From Reyranella sp. CPCC 100927 (GTDB taxonomy: Bacteria; Pseudomonadota; Alphaproteobacteria; Reyranellales; Reyranellaceae): 64,000 bases of DNA. The notes under the pieces are model-generated. The model searched no databases and had not been told where the DNA came from. It was given only the letters and a program-made list of their open reading frames with translations. Below are positions 35,812 through 46,044 of this stretch, piece after piece. Positions within the stretch are counted from its first letter, which is position 1; every line of letters begins with the position of its first letter. Made by a program: the position numbers and the translations under genes. The stretch lies in assembly GCF_007859315.1 (NCBI RefSeq), contig NZ_VOHA01000005.1, positions 186,001-250,000 on the forward strand, given 5' to 3'.

Positions 35812-37626
35812 ATGAGCGCGCATAGCGTTGTGGACGCGATCCACGCTACCCGGAATCCGCCGATACGCGATGATGGGGGCGACGGGCTGCCGGCGTTCCC
35901 CCTCGACGTCCTGCCGCCGATGTGGCGCGACTGGTGCCGGGACGCGGCACAGGGCGCCAATGCGCCCGTGGACTACACGGCGTTGTCGTTGTTGACGGTA
36001 GCGGCCGGGCTGACCGGCGGTACGCGCCGCATCAGCCCGGCGCCGGCATGGCGCGAGCCTTGTGTGCTGTGGGCCGCGCTGGTGGGCGGGCCGGGGTCAG
36101 GCAAGACGCGCGGCATGCAGGCGGCGCTGGACTTGGTACGCGCGCTGCAGCAGCGCCTGGGCTATGTGGATGGGGACGCTTGGCGACGTCACGCCGCGGC
36201 ACGCGAGGGGGCGCGTGTCGTCACCAGCCTGTGGCGGCGTGATCTGCGCAACATGGTGATCGCCCGGTCGGTGGAACTCGATCCCTTGCCGGATGACGCG
36301 ATCGAGCCACCGCCGCCCGGCCGTCTGATCGTCGAAGACCCGCGCCTGCGCGCGGTCGCGGCCGCCGTGCATGGCAATCCGCACGGCGTGCTGCTGGCGC
36401 CCGGTGCGCTGGATGGATGGCTCGCTCGCACGGCGCGGCAGACGGCCCACGTCGAGCGGCACCATTGGCATCGGGCATGGTCGGCCGAGCCATGGACCAT
36501 CAGCCATCGGCAGTTGCTGCAGATCGAGGTCCCCGCGGCGGTGTCGCTTCTGGGCACGTTGCGGCCGGACGCCTTGCCACAGGCGCGCGCCGGCGATGAT
36601 GACGGCACGATCGGGCGTTGCCTGTTCGTGTGCCCGTCACGGCCGGCGTTGCAGCCGCTCTCGGCGCCGACGGCGCGCCGGAGCGATGACGCCATTGATG
36701 CGCTGGCGCGGCTGCAGGCCCTGGCGGCGGTGCGCGACGTACCGCTGGGCGCCGCTGCGCTCGACGTGTTCGACACGTTCCGACGCATGCATGATCGACG
36801 CCTCGACGACTTGGAAGGCCGCGAGGCGGCATGGTGGAGCGAGGGCGCCGGCATGGTATTGCGCCTGGCCGGCGTGCTGACATTTCTGAACTGGTCGGCT
36901 GAGCCGCCGGACACGGCGGAACCGGTGCTGGTGTCGGCCGCGGCGCTGCGTGCCGCCGCCGGCCTGTGGCGCGACTATCTGTGGCCGCACGCATGCAACG
37001 CCTTCGGTGCGGCCGAAGCCAGCGAGCGCCGCCGTCATGCCGACAAGGTGGTGCGTTGGCTGGCGACGCACCCCGTGCACGACGTGTCGCGCGAGCAGAT
37101 CCGGCGCGAGGTGCTGTCGCAAGCCGTCGATGCCGGCGGCACCGACGCCATCATTGCGCTGCTGGTCCAGCAGGGCTGGCTGCGGCCGGTGGACTGCAAG
37201 GCCGGCGGCCCTGGCCGCCCACCCCGCCGCTGGCAAGTCCTCACCCTCTCCCCGCGCAGGCGGAGAGAGGAGGGGCCCGTCGCGCGCAGCGCGATGGGAG
37301 GTGAGGGGCTTGATGATGACGCAGGTGATGATTGCTCGAATGACCGAGCTCCGAGTCCAGCACCTGGTGCGGAGAAGCCCCTCATCCGGCGCTGCGTGCC
37401 ACCTTCTCCCCGCCTTCGCGGGGAGAAGGGAATAGTTTCGGCAATTTCCGCAACCCACACCGATGCGACGTCCCGCCATCCCGAGCGCAGCGGGGGATCG
37501 TCTGCGAAGGACGTACGGTACCCCGTGCCGCAAAAGATCCCTCGCTACGCTCGGGATGACACGAATGGGGTTGCGGCAATTTCCGCAACCGAGTTGGTTG
37601 ACGCCACACCGTTTCACGTCAGATGA
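35812..37626 (+). CDS. DUF3987/YfjI-like P-loop protein with repeat-derived C-terminus
   Basis: A 604-residue protein. A Walker A motif VGGPGSGKTRGM lies near residue 98. Conserved helical segments follow (RLIVEDPRLRAVAAAVHGN, LLAPGALDGWL, IEVPAAVSLLGTL, AAWWSEGAGMVLRLAGVL), resembling DUF3987 proteins, a group related to phage or plasmid primase/helicase ATPases. The true family end is probably near residue 475 (RPPRRWQVL). The last 125 or so residues are encoded by palindromic elements of families C and B that happen to keep the frame open. The start at 35812 follows GAGTGA; GTG 35803 is also possible. No integrase or phage genes are near, so it looks like a stranded mobile-element gene. 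Confidence 0.7.
   Translation: MSAHSVVDAIHATRNPPIRDDGGDGLPAFPLDVLPPMWRDWCRDAAQGANAPVDYTALSLLTVAAGLTGGTRRISPAPAWREPCVLWAALVGGPGSGKTRGMQAALDLVRALQQRLGYVDGDAWRRHAAAREGARVVTSLWRRDLRNMVIARSVELDPLPDDAIEPPPPGRLIVEDPRLRAVAAAVHGNPHGVLLAPGALDGWLARTARQTAHVERHHWHRAWSAEPWTISHRQLLQIEVPAAVSLLGTLRPDALPQARAGDDDGTIGRCLFVCPSRPALQPLSAPTARRSDDAIDALARLQALAAVRDVPLGAAALDVFDTFRRMHDRRLDDLEGREAAWWSEGAGMVLRLAGVLTFLNWSAEPPDTAEPVLVSAAALRAAAGLWRDYLWPHACNAFGAAEASERRRHADKVVRWLATHPVHDVSREQIRREVLSQAVDAGGTDAIIALLVQQGWLRPVDCKAGGPGRPPRRWQVLTLSPRRRREEGPVARSAMGGEGLDDDAGDDCSNDRAPSPAPGAEKPLIRRCVPPSPRLRGEKGIVSAISATHTDATSRHPERSGGSSAKDVRYPVPQKIPRYARDDTNGVAAISATELVDATPFHVR
37238..37430. repeat. Family C palindromic element inside the DUF3987-like frame
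   Basis: It starts with a CTCTCCCCGCGCAGGCGGAGAG hairpin near 37245 and ends with the perfect hairpin CCTTCTCCCCGC-CTTC-GCGGGGAGAAGG at 37402-37429. Internal GCCCCTCATCCGGCGCTGCG matches the CCATCCGGCGCTACGCGCC of the element at 45880. It is read in frame and encodes an Arg/Gly/Pro-rich segment. Confidence 0.7.
37439..37590. repeat. Degenerate family B element between 17-bp direct repeats
   Basis: A 17-base direct repeat CGGCAATTTCCGCAACC occurs at 37439-37455 and 37574-37590. It brackets a degenerate family B palindrome whose arms are at 37475-37499 and 37536-37560 (CATCCCGAGCG... and ...CGCTCGGGATG). The direct repeats may be a target-site duplication or part of the element. The whole lies in the C-terminal coding region of the DUF3987-like gene. 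Confidence 0.65.
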
Positions 37627-37743
37627 TCGTGGCAACGAACGATAAAGTCTTCGGGGCAGGATGAAGCGCCGACGGGAGTGACGTCCATATGCGGGAAGAA
37701 CGGGCCATGACGTGCCGACGGACGTCAGCGGGCGTGGCACGCC

Positions 37744-39507
37744 TTGACGGCTGAAGCGGTCGCGCCATCAGCCGATCGTACCGGGCGCAGCTTCAGCCTG
37801 GCGCGATGGGTGCGCGGCGGCTGGGTGACACTGCTGCTGTGCGTTCTGACGTTCCTCGTGATCTACCCGATGGCGATGCTGCTGCTGGGGGCGCTCACCA
37901 ATACCAACCCCGTCGTCCACGGATTTGGCGTCCTTGACCTGTCTCTCGACAATTTCGTTGCGGTGCTGGCCAACGAAAACGTTCACGCCGCGCTGTTCAA
38001 CTCGCTGATTGCCTGCACCGGCGGGACGGCGCTGGCTGTCGTGATCGGCCTCACGTTCTCGTGGATCGTGGTCCGCACCAACACGCCGTGGAAGGGCTTC
38101 ATCGCCGCCGTCAGCATGATCCCGTTGTTCGTGCCGCCGCTGGTGGCGGCCGTGGCGTGGTCCATCCTGGGATCGCCGAAAACCGGGCTGATCAACACCA
38201 TCTTCCGCTGGGCCGGACTCGACTGGCGCATCGACCTCTACTCGATGAGCGGTCTGATCGTCGTCTTCGGCATGTACTACGCGCCCTACGTCTACATGTT
38301 CACGGCGTCGGCACTGCGCAACATGGACCCCAGCCTCGAAGAGGCCTCGGAAATCGCCGGCGCCAGCGCCTTCCGTACCCTGTTCACCGTGACCTTCCCG
38401 CTGATCGCGCCAGCCATCATCTCCGGCATGCTGCTGTCGTTCGTCGTGATGCTGGGTATCTATGGCATCCCGGCGGTTCTCGGGGCGCCGGCGAACATCT
38501 CCGTGCTGACCACCTACATCTTCAAGCTGACGGCGTGGAACCCGCCGCTCTACAACACGGCGGCGGCGGTCGCGATCATCCTCATGGTGGTGACGGCCGG
38601 TCTCGTCGTGCTGCAGCAGCGCGTCCTGTCGGGGCGCAGCTACGCCACCGTGGCGGGCAAGGCGTTCCGGCCACGCAGCCTCGATCTCGGCGCCTGGCGC
38701 TGGCTGACACTGGGCCTGGCGTTCGTCTACCTGTTCGTCGTCGTGGTCCTGCCGACCTTGGCGTTGATCGTGGCCGCATTCCGCAAGTTCCTGTTCATTC
38801 GCGATGCCGCCAGCCTGTTCGACATGAAGCAGTACTCGATGGTGCATTTCGACAGCGTATTCGACAATCCGCTGACCGTGCGCTCGATCATCAACACCAT
38901 GGAGGTCGGCATCGTCACGGCGCTGCTGGGCGGCGTGCTGGCCTTCGCCATCGGCTACACGATCAACCGCACGCGCGTCGCCGGCCGCGGCAGCATCGAT
39001 GTCCTGTCGACCCTGCCCGTGGCCATCCCCGGACTGGTCATCGGTGTCGCCTACCTGTGGGCCTGGATCGGCCTGCCGGGTGGTCTCTATGGCACGATCT
39101 GGATCCTGGCGCTGGCCTTCGTGGCGCGCTTCATGCCCGATACCGTGAAGGCGTTGTCGACGTCCTTCCTGCAGATCCACAAGGAGCTGGAGGAGGCGGC
39201 CTGGATCTGCGGCAAGAGCCTGCTGGGTACCATCCGCACGATCGTCTTGCCGCTGGCCAGTCCGGGCGTGATCGCGGCCATGACCCTGTTGTTCGTGCTG
39301 GCCATCCGCGAGCTGGGCTCGTCGCTGTTCCTCTACACCAGCGATACCATGGTGATGGCCGTGCTGCTGCTCGACTACTACGAGGGCGGCAACACCGGCA
39401 AGACGGCGGCGTTCAGCCTGGTGCAAACCGTGCTGCTGGCCGTCCTGATCGGTATTGCCAACTGGCTGTCGCGCGATTCGGCCGGCAGCGTCGGTCGTAC
39501 GGGGTAG
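37744..39507 (+). CDS. Iron-type ABC transporter permease (fused FbpB-like)
   Basis: A 587-residue inner-membrane protein with about twelve TM helices: two tandem permease halves (about 20-290 and 315-580), the usual arrangement in FbpB-like ferric importers. Each half has the EAA loop: DPSLEEASEIAGASAFRTLF and KELEEAAWICGKSLLGTI. The frame opens only after 37710, and the first start is the TTG at 37744; no ATG or GTG precedes it. A downstream GTG at 37810 would cut into the basic N-terminal part. It is the first gene of a permease, binding protein, ATPase operon that has a palindromic element inside it. Confidence 0.88.
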   Translation: MTAEAVAPSADRTGRSFSLARWVRGGWVTLLLCVLTFLVIYPMAMLLLGALTNTNPVVHGFGVLDLSLDNFVAVLANENVHAALFNSLIACTGGTALAVVIGLTFSWIVVRTNTPWKGFIAAVSMIPLFVPPLVAAVAWSILGSPKTGLINTIFRWAGLDWRIDLYSMSGLIVVFGMYYAPYVYMFTASALRNMDPSLEEASEIAGASAFRTLFTVTFPLIAPAIISGMLLSFVVMLGIYGIPAVLGAPANISVLTTYIFKLTAWNPPLYNTAAAVAIILMVVTAGLVVLQQRVLSGRSYATVAGKAFRPRSLDLGAWRWLTLGLAFVYLFVVVVLPTLALIVAAFRKFLFIRDAASLFDMKQYSMVHFDSVFDNPLTVRSIINTMEVGIVTALLGGVLAFAIGYTINRTRVAGRGSIDVLSTLPVAIPGLVIGVAYLWAWIGLPGGLYGTIWILALAFVARFMPDTVKALSTSFLQIHKELEEAAWICGKSLLGTIRTIVLPLASPGVIAAMTLLFVLAIRELGSSLFLYTSDTMVMAVLLLDYYEGGNTGKTAAFSLVQTVLLAVLIGIANWLSRDSAGSVGRTG

Positions 39508-39530
39508 GTGGCCATGTCACGCCAAGCCAC

Positions 39531-39620
39531 CCGTCATCCCGAGCACAGCGAGGGATCTCCCGCGGCAGGACGCACAGTGCGCCATCCGCAAGAGATCCCT
39601 CGCTGTGCTCGGGATGACGG
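39531..39620. repeat. Nested palindromic element (family B), inside the ABC importer operon
   Basis: Perfect 29-base arms at 39531-39559 and 39592-39620 with a 32-base spacer. The core CGTCATCCCGAGCACAGCGA differs from the copy after eno only in the central triplets. Lying between permease and binding-protein genes, it could attenuate or process the transcript so that subunit amounts differ. Confidence 0.78.
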
Positions 39621-39658
39621 CGGCTCGGGTTACGGATGAATAACGGGAGGAATTGAGG

Positions 39659-40678
39659 ATGAAACGCATACTGTCCGTTGTTGCCGGCCTCGCTGTCGCA
39701 CTCGTCGCGGCACCGGTCTTGGCCCAGGATTTTGGCAGCGCCGAACTGATCGCCGCCGCCAAGAAGGAAGGCAGGTTGGTCTACTACACGGCGAACTTTG
39801 CCGAGGTGGAGCAGGAGGTCATCAAGGCCTTCAACAAGCGCTTCCCCGAGATCAAGGTCGAGATGGTGCGCGCGCCCGGCGGCCAGCTCATCACCCGCAT
39901 CAAGACGGAAGCCGCGGCAGGCAAGCTGCTGGCCGACGTGATCGGGCATTCCGATCGCGGGCTGATGCTGGAAATGAACGACATGTTCATGGACTACGCG
40001 CCGCCCAACGCCGCCGACTACCGGCCCGATGCGCTGGTGTCGCCCAAGCTCTGGCCCGGCGTGACGCTGGGCTGGGCGCTGGCCTACAACGTGGAGCTGG
40101 CGAAGAATCCGCCCAAGACCTGGGCCGATCTGACCAAGCCGGAATACAAGGGCAAGCAGATCGGGCAGGTGGTTGCCCCGTCGGGGGGCACCACCTGGAC
40201 GCGGGTCATGTTCGAGCGGCAGGTGCTGGGCGAGGACTATCACGCCAAGCAGGCAGCCCTGGATATCGCACTCTATCCATCGGGCGCGCCGCTCTCCGAC
40301 GCCCTGGTGCGCGGCGAGGTGTCAATCGCGCCGCTGCTCTACAACATCATCTACACCAAGATCAAAGACGGCGCGCCGGCCGAGGCGATCTTCGCGCCCG
40401 AGGGCGTGCCGATCATTCCCTATGCCGACGGCATTCCCAAGACGTCGAAGAACCCCAATGCGGCCAAGCTGTTCATGAACTGGCGCTTGTCGATGGAAGG
40501 TCAGCAGTTCCAGATCAAGGAACTGGGCAACCTGACGTCACTGAAGAACCCGCCGCTGTACCCCAAGGGTTGGGATCCCAAGACGGTCAAGGTGTGGGTG
40601 CCGGAATTCGGGCCGTTCGAGAAACTGCGCGCCACCTGGGTCGAGGACTGGAACAAGACCTACAAGTATCGTCAGTAG
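39659..40678 (+). CDS. ABC transporter periplasmic binding protein (FbpA/family 1-like)
   Basis: A 339-residue exported protein. The signal peptide ends in APVLAQ at about residue 23. The mature protein is a type II periplasmic binding fold resembling ferric-ion or small-organic receptors (AAKKEGRLVYYTANF, LGWALAYNVELAKNPPKTWADL, IPYADGIPKTSKNPNAAKLFM). The exact ligand is unknown; iron is likely from the partners but no Tyr-Tyr iron pair is obvious. GGGAGG lies 8 bases before the ATG. The ATPase gene follows 12 bases downstream. Confidence 0.85.
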   Translation: MKRILSVVAGLAVALVAAPVLAQDFGSAELIAAAKKEGRLVYYTANFAEVEQEVIKAFNKRFPEIKVEMVRAPGGQLITRIKTEAAAGKLLADVIGHSDRGLMLEMNDMFMDYAPPNAADYRPDALVSPKLWPGVTLGWALAYNVELAKNPPKTWADLTKPEYKGKQIGQVVAPSGGTTWTRVMFERQVLGEDYHAKQAALDIALYPSGAPLSDALVRGEVSIAPLLYNIIYTKIKDGAPAEAIFAPEGVPIIPYADGIPKTSKNPNAAKLFMNWRLSMEGQQFQIKELGNLTSLKNPPLYPKGWDPKTVKVWVPEFGPFEKLRATWVEDWNKTYKYRQ

Positions 40679-40690
40679 GGCACCGTCGAT

Positions 40691-41794
40691 ATGTCCGCGG
40701 CGCTGGACGTCGTTGATCTGCACAAGAGCTTCGCCACCGGCCGGCCGGCGGTCGACGGCGTAAGCTTCACGGTGCCAGCCGGCGAGATCGTGGTCCTGCT
40801 CGGTCCCTCGGGTTGCGGCAAGACCACGACATTGCGCTGCGTTGCCGGCCTGGAGCATCCGACCGCCGGCAGCATCAGCATCGGTGACCGTGTCGTATCG
40901 GCACCGGGCCAGGGCATCCTGGTGGCGCCGCGACATCGCGAGATCGGCATGGTGTTCCAGTCGTATGCGGTGTGGCCGCACATGACGGTGCGCCAGAATG
41001 TCGTCTATCCCCTCAAGCAGCGGCGCACGACTCGCGCCGACGCGGATCGCAAGGTTGCCGAGACGCTCGAGCTGGTCGGGCTCTCCGAATACGCCGACCG
41101 CTCGGTGGTGCAGTTGTCCGGCGGTCAGATGCAGCGCGTGGCGCTCGCCCGCAGCCTGGTCTACCGCCCGCAGCTTCTGCTGCTGGACGAGCCACTCTCC
41201 AATCTCGACGCCAAGCTGCGCCTGCGCTTGCGCGATGACCTGCGCCGCATCCTCAAGCAGACGGGCATGACGGCGCTTTATGTCACGCACGACCAGGCTG
41301 AAGCCGTGGTGCTGGCCGATCGCATCGGTGTGATGCGTGACGGCAAGCTGCTGCAGATGGCACCGCCTGCAGACGTCTACAATCGTCCGGCCGACCTGTT
41401 CGTGGCCAACTTCACGGGCGCCTCCAACCTGATCGAGGGCCGGGTGGCGGGCCGCGATGGCGAGTTCGGTGTCGTCGAGGTCAAGGGCGGGGCACGCGTG
41501 CAGGCGTGGCTGGCGCGCTCGATTGCTGTCGGCGAGACCGTCTGCGTTGCCGTTCGGCCTGAGAATGTGGCCATCGGCACATCGAATGGCAGCAACGCGT
41601 TCACGGCACGCATTGTGGGGCGTCGCTACCAGGGGACACAAACGGCCTATGACATCGATCTGTTCGGCGTCCGCCTGGAGGCGCTGGAGCTGGGTACGGC
41701 GGCGCGTCATGAGGTCGGTGCCGAGGCCCCGGTGAGCCTGTCGCGTGATGCCTGTTGGGCTTACCGCGATGACAAGACGGCGACGCAGGAATAG
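40691..41794 (+). CDS. ABC transporter ATP-binding protein (FbpC/PotA-like)
   Basis: A 367-residue ATPase. Walker A GPSGCGKTTT, Q-loop in MVFQSYAVWPH, signature LSGGQMQRVALARSL, Walker B LLLLDEPLSNLD, switch His in YVTHDQAEA. A C-terminal TOBE-type regulatory domain occupies about residues 245-365. The D-loop/MalK-like features place it among importers of iron, polyamines or sugars. It completes the import operon. Confidence 0.92.
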   Translation: MSAALDVVDLHKSFATGRPAVDGVSFTVPAGEIVVLLGPSGCGKTTTLRCVAGLEHPTAGSISIGDRVVSAPGQGILVAPRHREIGMVFQSYAVWPHMTVRQNVVYPLKQRRTTRADADRKVAETLELVGLSEYADRSVVQLSGGQMQRVALARSLVYRPQLLLLDEPLSNLDAKLRLRLRDDLRRILKQTGMTALYVTHDQAEAVVLADRIGVMRDGKLLQMAPPADVYNRPADLFVANFTGASNLIEGRVAGRDGEFGVVEVKGGARVQAWLARSIAVGETVCVAVRPENVAIGTSNGSNAFTARIVGRRYQGTQTAYDIDLFGVRLEALELGTAARHEVGAEAPVSLSRDACWAYRDDKTATQE

Positions 41795-42022
41795 CTGGCG
41801 CATCCAGGGGCTGAGGCGCTTCGCGAGCATCCAGTCTTACGTCTGGCAACTTTGTTTCCGGGCTCAATCCAGGGCTGCAACAAACCACTCGGCTCTTGAT
41901 TGCGGTCGGCAAGAGCGCGAATTTCCTAGCCGGAACAAGAGCTTTGCGCCTAGTTTGGCTCGTCTGGCACCCGCTGCAGCGCCATGTTAGGCGCGTCGTC
42001 TTGGGAAGTGTGGAGGAGAGCG
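41795..42022. other. Gap upstream of the pyruvate dehydrogenase operon
   Basis: 228 bases with no supported gene or strong palindrome. It must hold the pdh promoter and, at its end, the ribosome site GGAGGAGA just before pdhA. TTGTTTCCGGGCTC and TTGATTGCGGTC are possible -35 regions, but I could not pair them with a -10 box. Confidence 0.4.
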
Positions 42023-43072
42023 ATGGCGAAGACCGCTGCGAAGCCGAAAGCCGGCGAGCCTGGATCGCGTAAGGCCGGCGACAACAGCGCCACCGCCGAA
42101 GAGCTCAAGAAGTACTACCACGACATGTTGCTGATCCGCCGCTTCGAGGAGCGCGCCGGCCAGCTCTACGGCATGGGCCTGATCGGCGGTTTCTGCCACC
42201 TCTACATCGGCCAGGAAGCCGTCGTGGTCGGCATGCAGGCGACCATCGACAGTGCCAAGGACGCCGTCATCACGTCCTACCGTGACCACGGCCACATGCT
42301 GGCCACCGGCATGGAGCCGCGCGGTGTGATGGCCGAGCTGACTGGACGGGCCACCGGCTACTCCAAGGGCAAGGGCGGCTCGATGCACATGTTCAGCCGC
42401 GAGCGCAATTTCTACGGCGGCCACGGCATCGTCGGCGCCCAGGTGCCGATCGGCACCGGGCTCGCCTTCGCCCACAAATACAACGACAGCAAGAACGTCT
42501 CGCTGACCTATTTCGGTGACGGCAGCGCCAACCAGGGCCAGGTCTACGAGGCGATGAACATGGCGGCGCTGTGGAAGCTGCCGGTGGTCTATGTCATCGA
42601 GAACAACAAGTACGGCATGGGAACCTCGGTCGAGCGCGCCTCGGCGATCTCTGACCTCTATCGGCACGGCGAGGCGTTCGGCATCCCCGGCGAACAGGTC
42701 GACGGCATGGACGTCCTGGCCGTGAAGGCCGCCGGCGAGAAGGCAGTCGAGCACGCGCGGTCCGGCAAGGGGCCGTACATCCTGGAAATGCTGACGTACC
42801 GCTATCGTGGTCACTCGATGAGCGATCCCGGCAAGTATCGCTCCAAGGAAGAAGTCGACAAGATGCGCACCGAGCGCGATCCGATCGAGCGCCTGAAGAA
42901 GATCATGGCCGATAAGGGCGTGCTCGACGAGGCGAGCCTCAAGGCGCTCGATGGCGAAGTGCGCAAGGTCGTGGCCGATGCCGCCGAATTCGCGACCAAC
43001 AGCCCCGAGCCGGATCCCGCCGAGCTATGGACCGACGTGCTGGTCGATTCGCGCCCGCCGGCAGCGGCGTGA
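42023..43072 (+). CDS. pdhA: Pyruvate dehydrogenase E1 component, alpha subunit
   Basis: A 349-residue thiamine-diphosphate enzyme. An Ala/Lys-rich N-terminus is followed by the E1 alpha core: [38 protein letters not shown] with the active-site loop, and the TPP motif [10 protein letters not shown]...[25 protein letters not shown] is the region phosphorylated in eukaryotic homologues. With PdhB it decarboxylates pyruvate and acetylates E2 lipoyl groups. GGAGGAGA precedes the ATG at 42023. It opens the pdhA-pdhB-pdhC-lpdA operon. Confidence 0.97.
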   Translation: MAKTAAKPKAGEPGSRKAGDNSATAEELKKYYHDMLLIRRFEERAGQLYGMGLIGGFCHLYIGQEAVVVGMQATIDSAKDAVITSYRDHGHMLATGMEPRGVMAELTGRATGYSKGKGGSMHMFSRERNFYGGHGIVGAQVPIGTGLAFAHKYNDSKNVSLTYFGDGSANQGQVYEAMNMAALWKLPVVYVIENNKYGMGTSVERASAISDLYRHGEAFGIPGEQVDGMDVLAVKAAGEKAVEHARSGKGPYILEMLTYRYRGHSMSDPGKYRSKEEVDKMRTERDPIERLKKIMADKGVLDEASLKALDGEVRKVVADAAEFATNSPEPDPAELWTDVLVDSRPPAAA

Positions 43073-43118
43073 CGCGACGGCTGCGCTGACGATATCGACC
43101 CACGATCGGAACCCGACC

Positions 43119-44525
<1,407 letters not shown>

Positions 44526-44546
44526 TCGCCGCGCGGGAGAGGGCAC

Positions 44547-45872
44547 ATGGCCATCAACATCCTCATGCCGGCGCTGTCGCCGACGATGACCGAGGGCAAG
44601 CTCGCCAAGTGGCACGTCAAGGAGGGCGACAAGATCACCTCCGGCCAGGTTCTTTGCGAGATCGAGACCGACAAGGCGACTATGGAAGTCGAGGCCGTCG
44701 ACGAAGGCGTCATCGGCAAGATCCTCGTCGCCGAAGGCACCGAGGCGGTGCAGGTCAACGCGCCGATCGCGATCCTGGTCGAGGAGGGCGAGGCGGTGCC
44801 AGCCGCACCGGCCGCACCTGCGCCTGCCGCAAAACCGGCGCCACAACCGGCGGCGCCTTCTTCTTCCCCCTCCCCCCTTGTGGGGGAGGGTCGGGGAGGG
44901 GGCGCCCCCGCACCGGCCGCTGTGCCTGCAGCACCCCCCACCCCAACCCTCCCCCACAAGGGGGGAGGGAGCGAACGCATCTTCGCCTCGCCGCTGGCCA
45001 AGCGCATTGCTGCTGACGCCGGCATCGACCTGGCGAAGGTGAGCGGCAGTGGTCCGCATGGCCGCATCGTCAAGGCCGATGTCGAGGCGGCCCGCAGCGC
45101 CGGGACCGCCAAGCCCGCGCCCAAACCCTCGGCCGCCGCACCAGGCCCAGCGCCGACCGCAGCGCAGCCGGTGTACCCCACCGGCGAGAGCCGCAAGGTG
45201 CCGCACAACAGCATCCGCAAGGTGATCGCCAAGCGGCTCACCGAAGCCAAGCAGCAGATCCCGCACATCTACCTGACGGTGGATTACGAGATCGACGCGC
45301 TGCTGGCGGCGCGCCAGGCGATCAACGCGGTGGGCGAGAAGAGCAAGATCAAGGTGTCGGTCAACGACATGGTGATCAAGGCCTGCGCCCAGGCGCTGCG
45401 CGATCATCCCGAGGTCAACGCCGCGTGGACCGACACCGACATGATCCTGAACGGCACGGTCGATATCTCGGTCGCGGTCGCCACCGATCGCGGCCTGATC
45501 ACGCCGATCGTGCGCAATGCCGACCTCAAGGGCGTCGGCCGCATCGCCACCGAGATGAAGGACCTCGCCGCCCGCGCCCGCGATGGCAAACTGAAGCTCG
45601 AGGAGTTCCAGGGCGGCGGCTTCACCATCTCCAACATGGGCATGTACGGCATCAAGGACTTCGCCGCCGTCATCAACCCGCCGCAGGCCTGCATCCTGGC
45701 TGTCGGCGCCGGCGAGCAGCGCGTCGTGGTGCGCGAGGGCCAGATGGTGATCCGCACCATCATGAGCTGCACACTGTCGGCCGACCACCGCATCGTCGAT
45801 GGCTCCGTCGGCGCGCAGTTCCTGCAGACGCTCAAGGGCTATATCGAACAGCCCGCGGCGATGCTGCTGTAG
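44547..45872 (+). CDS. pdhC: Pyruvate dehydrogenase E2, dihydrolipoamide acetyltransferase
   Basis: A 441-residue E2 protein. Lipoyl domain at residues 1-80 (Lys43); a long linker of about 65 residues that includes a repeat-derived insert at about 107-141 ([11 protein letters not shown] and [11 protein letters not shown]); the peripheral subunit-binding domain at about 145-180 ([19 protein letters not shown]). The acetyltransferase domain, about 210-441, has its catalytic [12 protein letters not shown] near the end. It transfers acetyl groups from lipoyl arms to CoA and forms the core of the complex. The repeat insert sits in a flexible linker and should be tolerated. Confidence 0.96.
   Translation: MAINILMPALSPTMTEGKLAKWHVKEGDKITSGQVLCEIETDKATMEVEAVDEGVIGKILVAEGTEAVQVNAPIAILVEEGEAVPAAPAAPAPAAKPAPQPAAPSSSPSPLVGEGRGGGAPAPAAVPAAPPTPTLPHKGGGSERIFASPLAKRIAADAGIDLAKVSGSGPHGRIVKADVEAARSAGTAKPAPKPSAAAPGPAPTAAQPVYPTGESRKVPHNSIRKVIAKRLTEAKQQIPHIYLTVDYEIDALLAARQAINAVGEKSKIKVSVNDMVIKACAQALRDHPEVNAAWTDTDMILNGTVDISVAVATDRGLITPIVRNADLKGVGRIATEMKDLAARARDGKLKLEEFQGGGFTISNMGMYGIKDFAAVINPPQACILAVGAGEQRVVVREGQMVIRTIMSCTLSADHRIVDGSVGAQFLQTLKGYIEQPAAMLL
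44868..44969. repeat. Palindromic element (family C) in frame within pdhC
   Basis: Exact 24-base inverted arms at 44868-44891 and 44946-44969. Each arm contains a hairpin of CCTCCCCC and GGGGGAGG type, with partial complementarity continuing inward. It is a multiple of three and open in the pdhC frame, so it is translated as part of the E2 linker. Confidence 0.85.
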
Positions 45873-45879
45873 AAAGTAT

Positions 45880-46026
45880 TACCTTCCCCCGCTTGCGGGG
45901 GAAGGTGCCCGAAGGGCGGATGGGGGAAGCTGGTGCAAGTTCAGGTGTATCAATCGGCACTTCCCCCGCTGCAACATCCCCCATCCGGCGCTACGCGCCA
46001 CCTTCCCCCGCAAGCGGGGGAAGGTA
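45880..46026. repeat. Nested palindromic element (family C) between pdhC and lpdA
   Basis: Exact 28-base outer arms at 45880-45907 and 45999-46026, each a hairpin of the form CCTTCCCCCGC-TT-GCGGGGGAAGG. Internal GCCCGAAGGGCGGATGGGGG pairs with CCCCCATCCGGCGCTACGCG near the right end. It fills the 172-base gap between pdhC and lpdA, 7 bases after the pdhC stop, so it lies in the operon transcript and may modulate lpdA expression. Confidence 0.85.
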
Positions 46027-46044
46027 GACAGCAGGCAGGCACAC

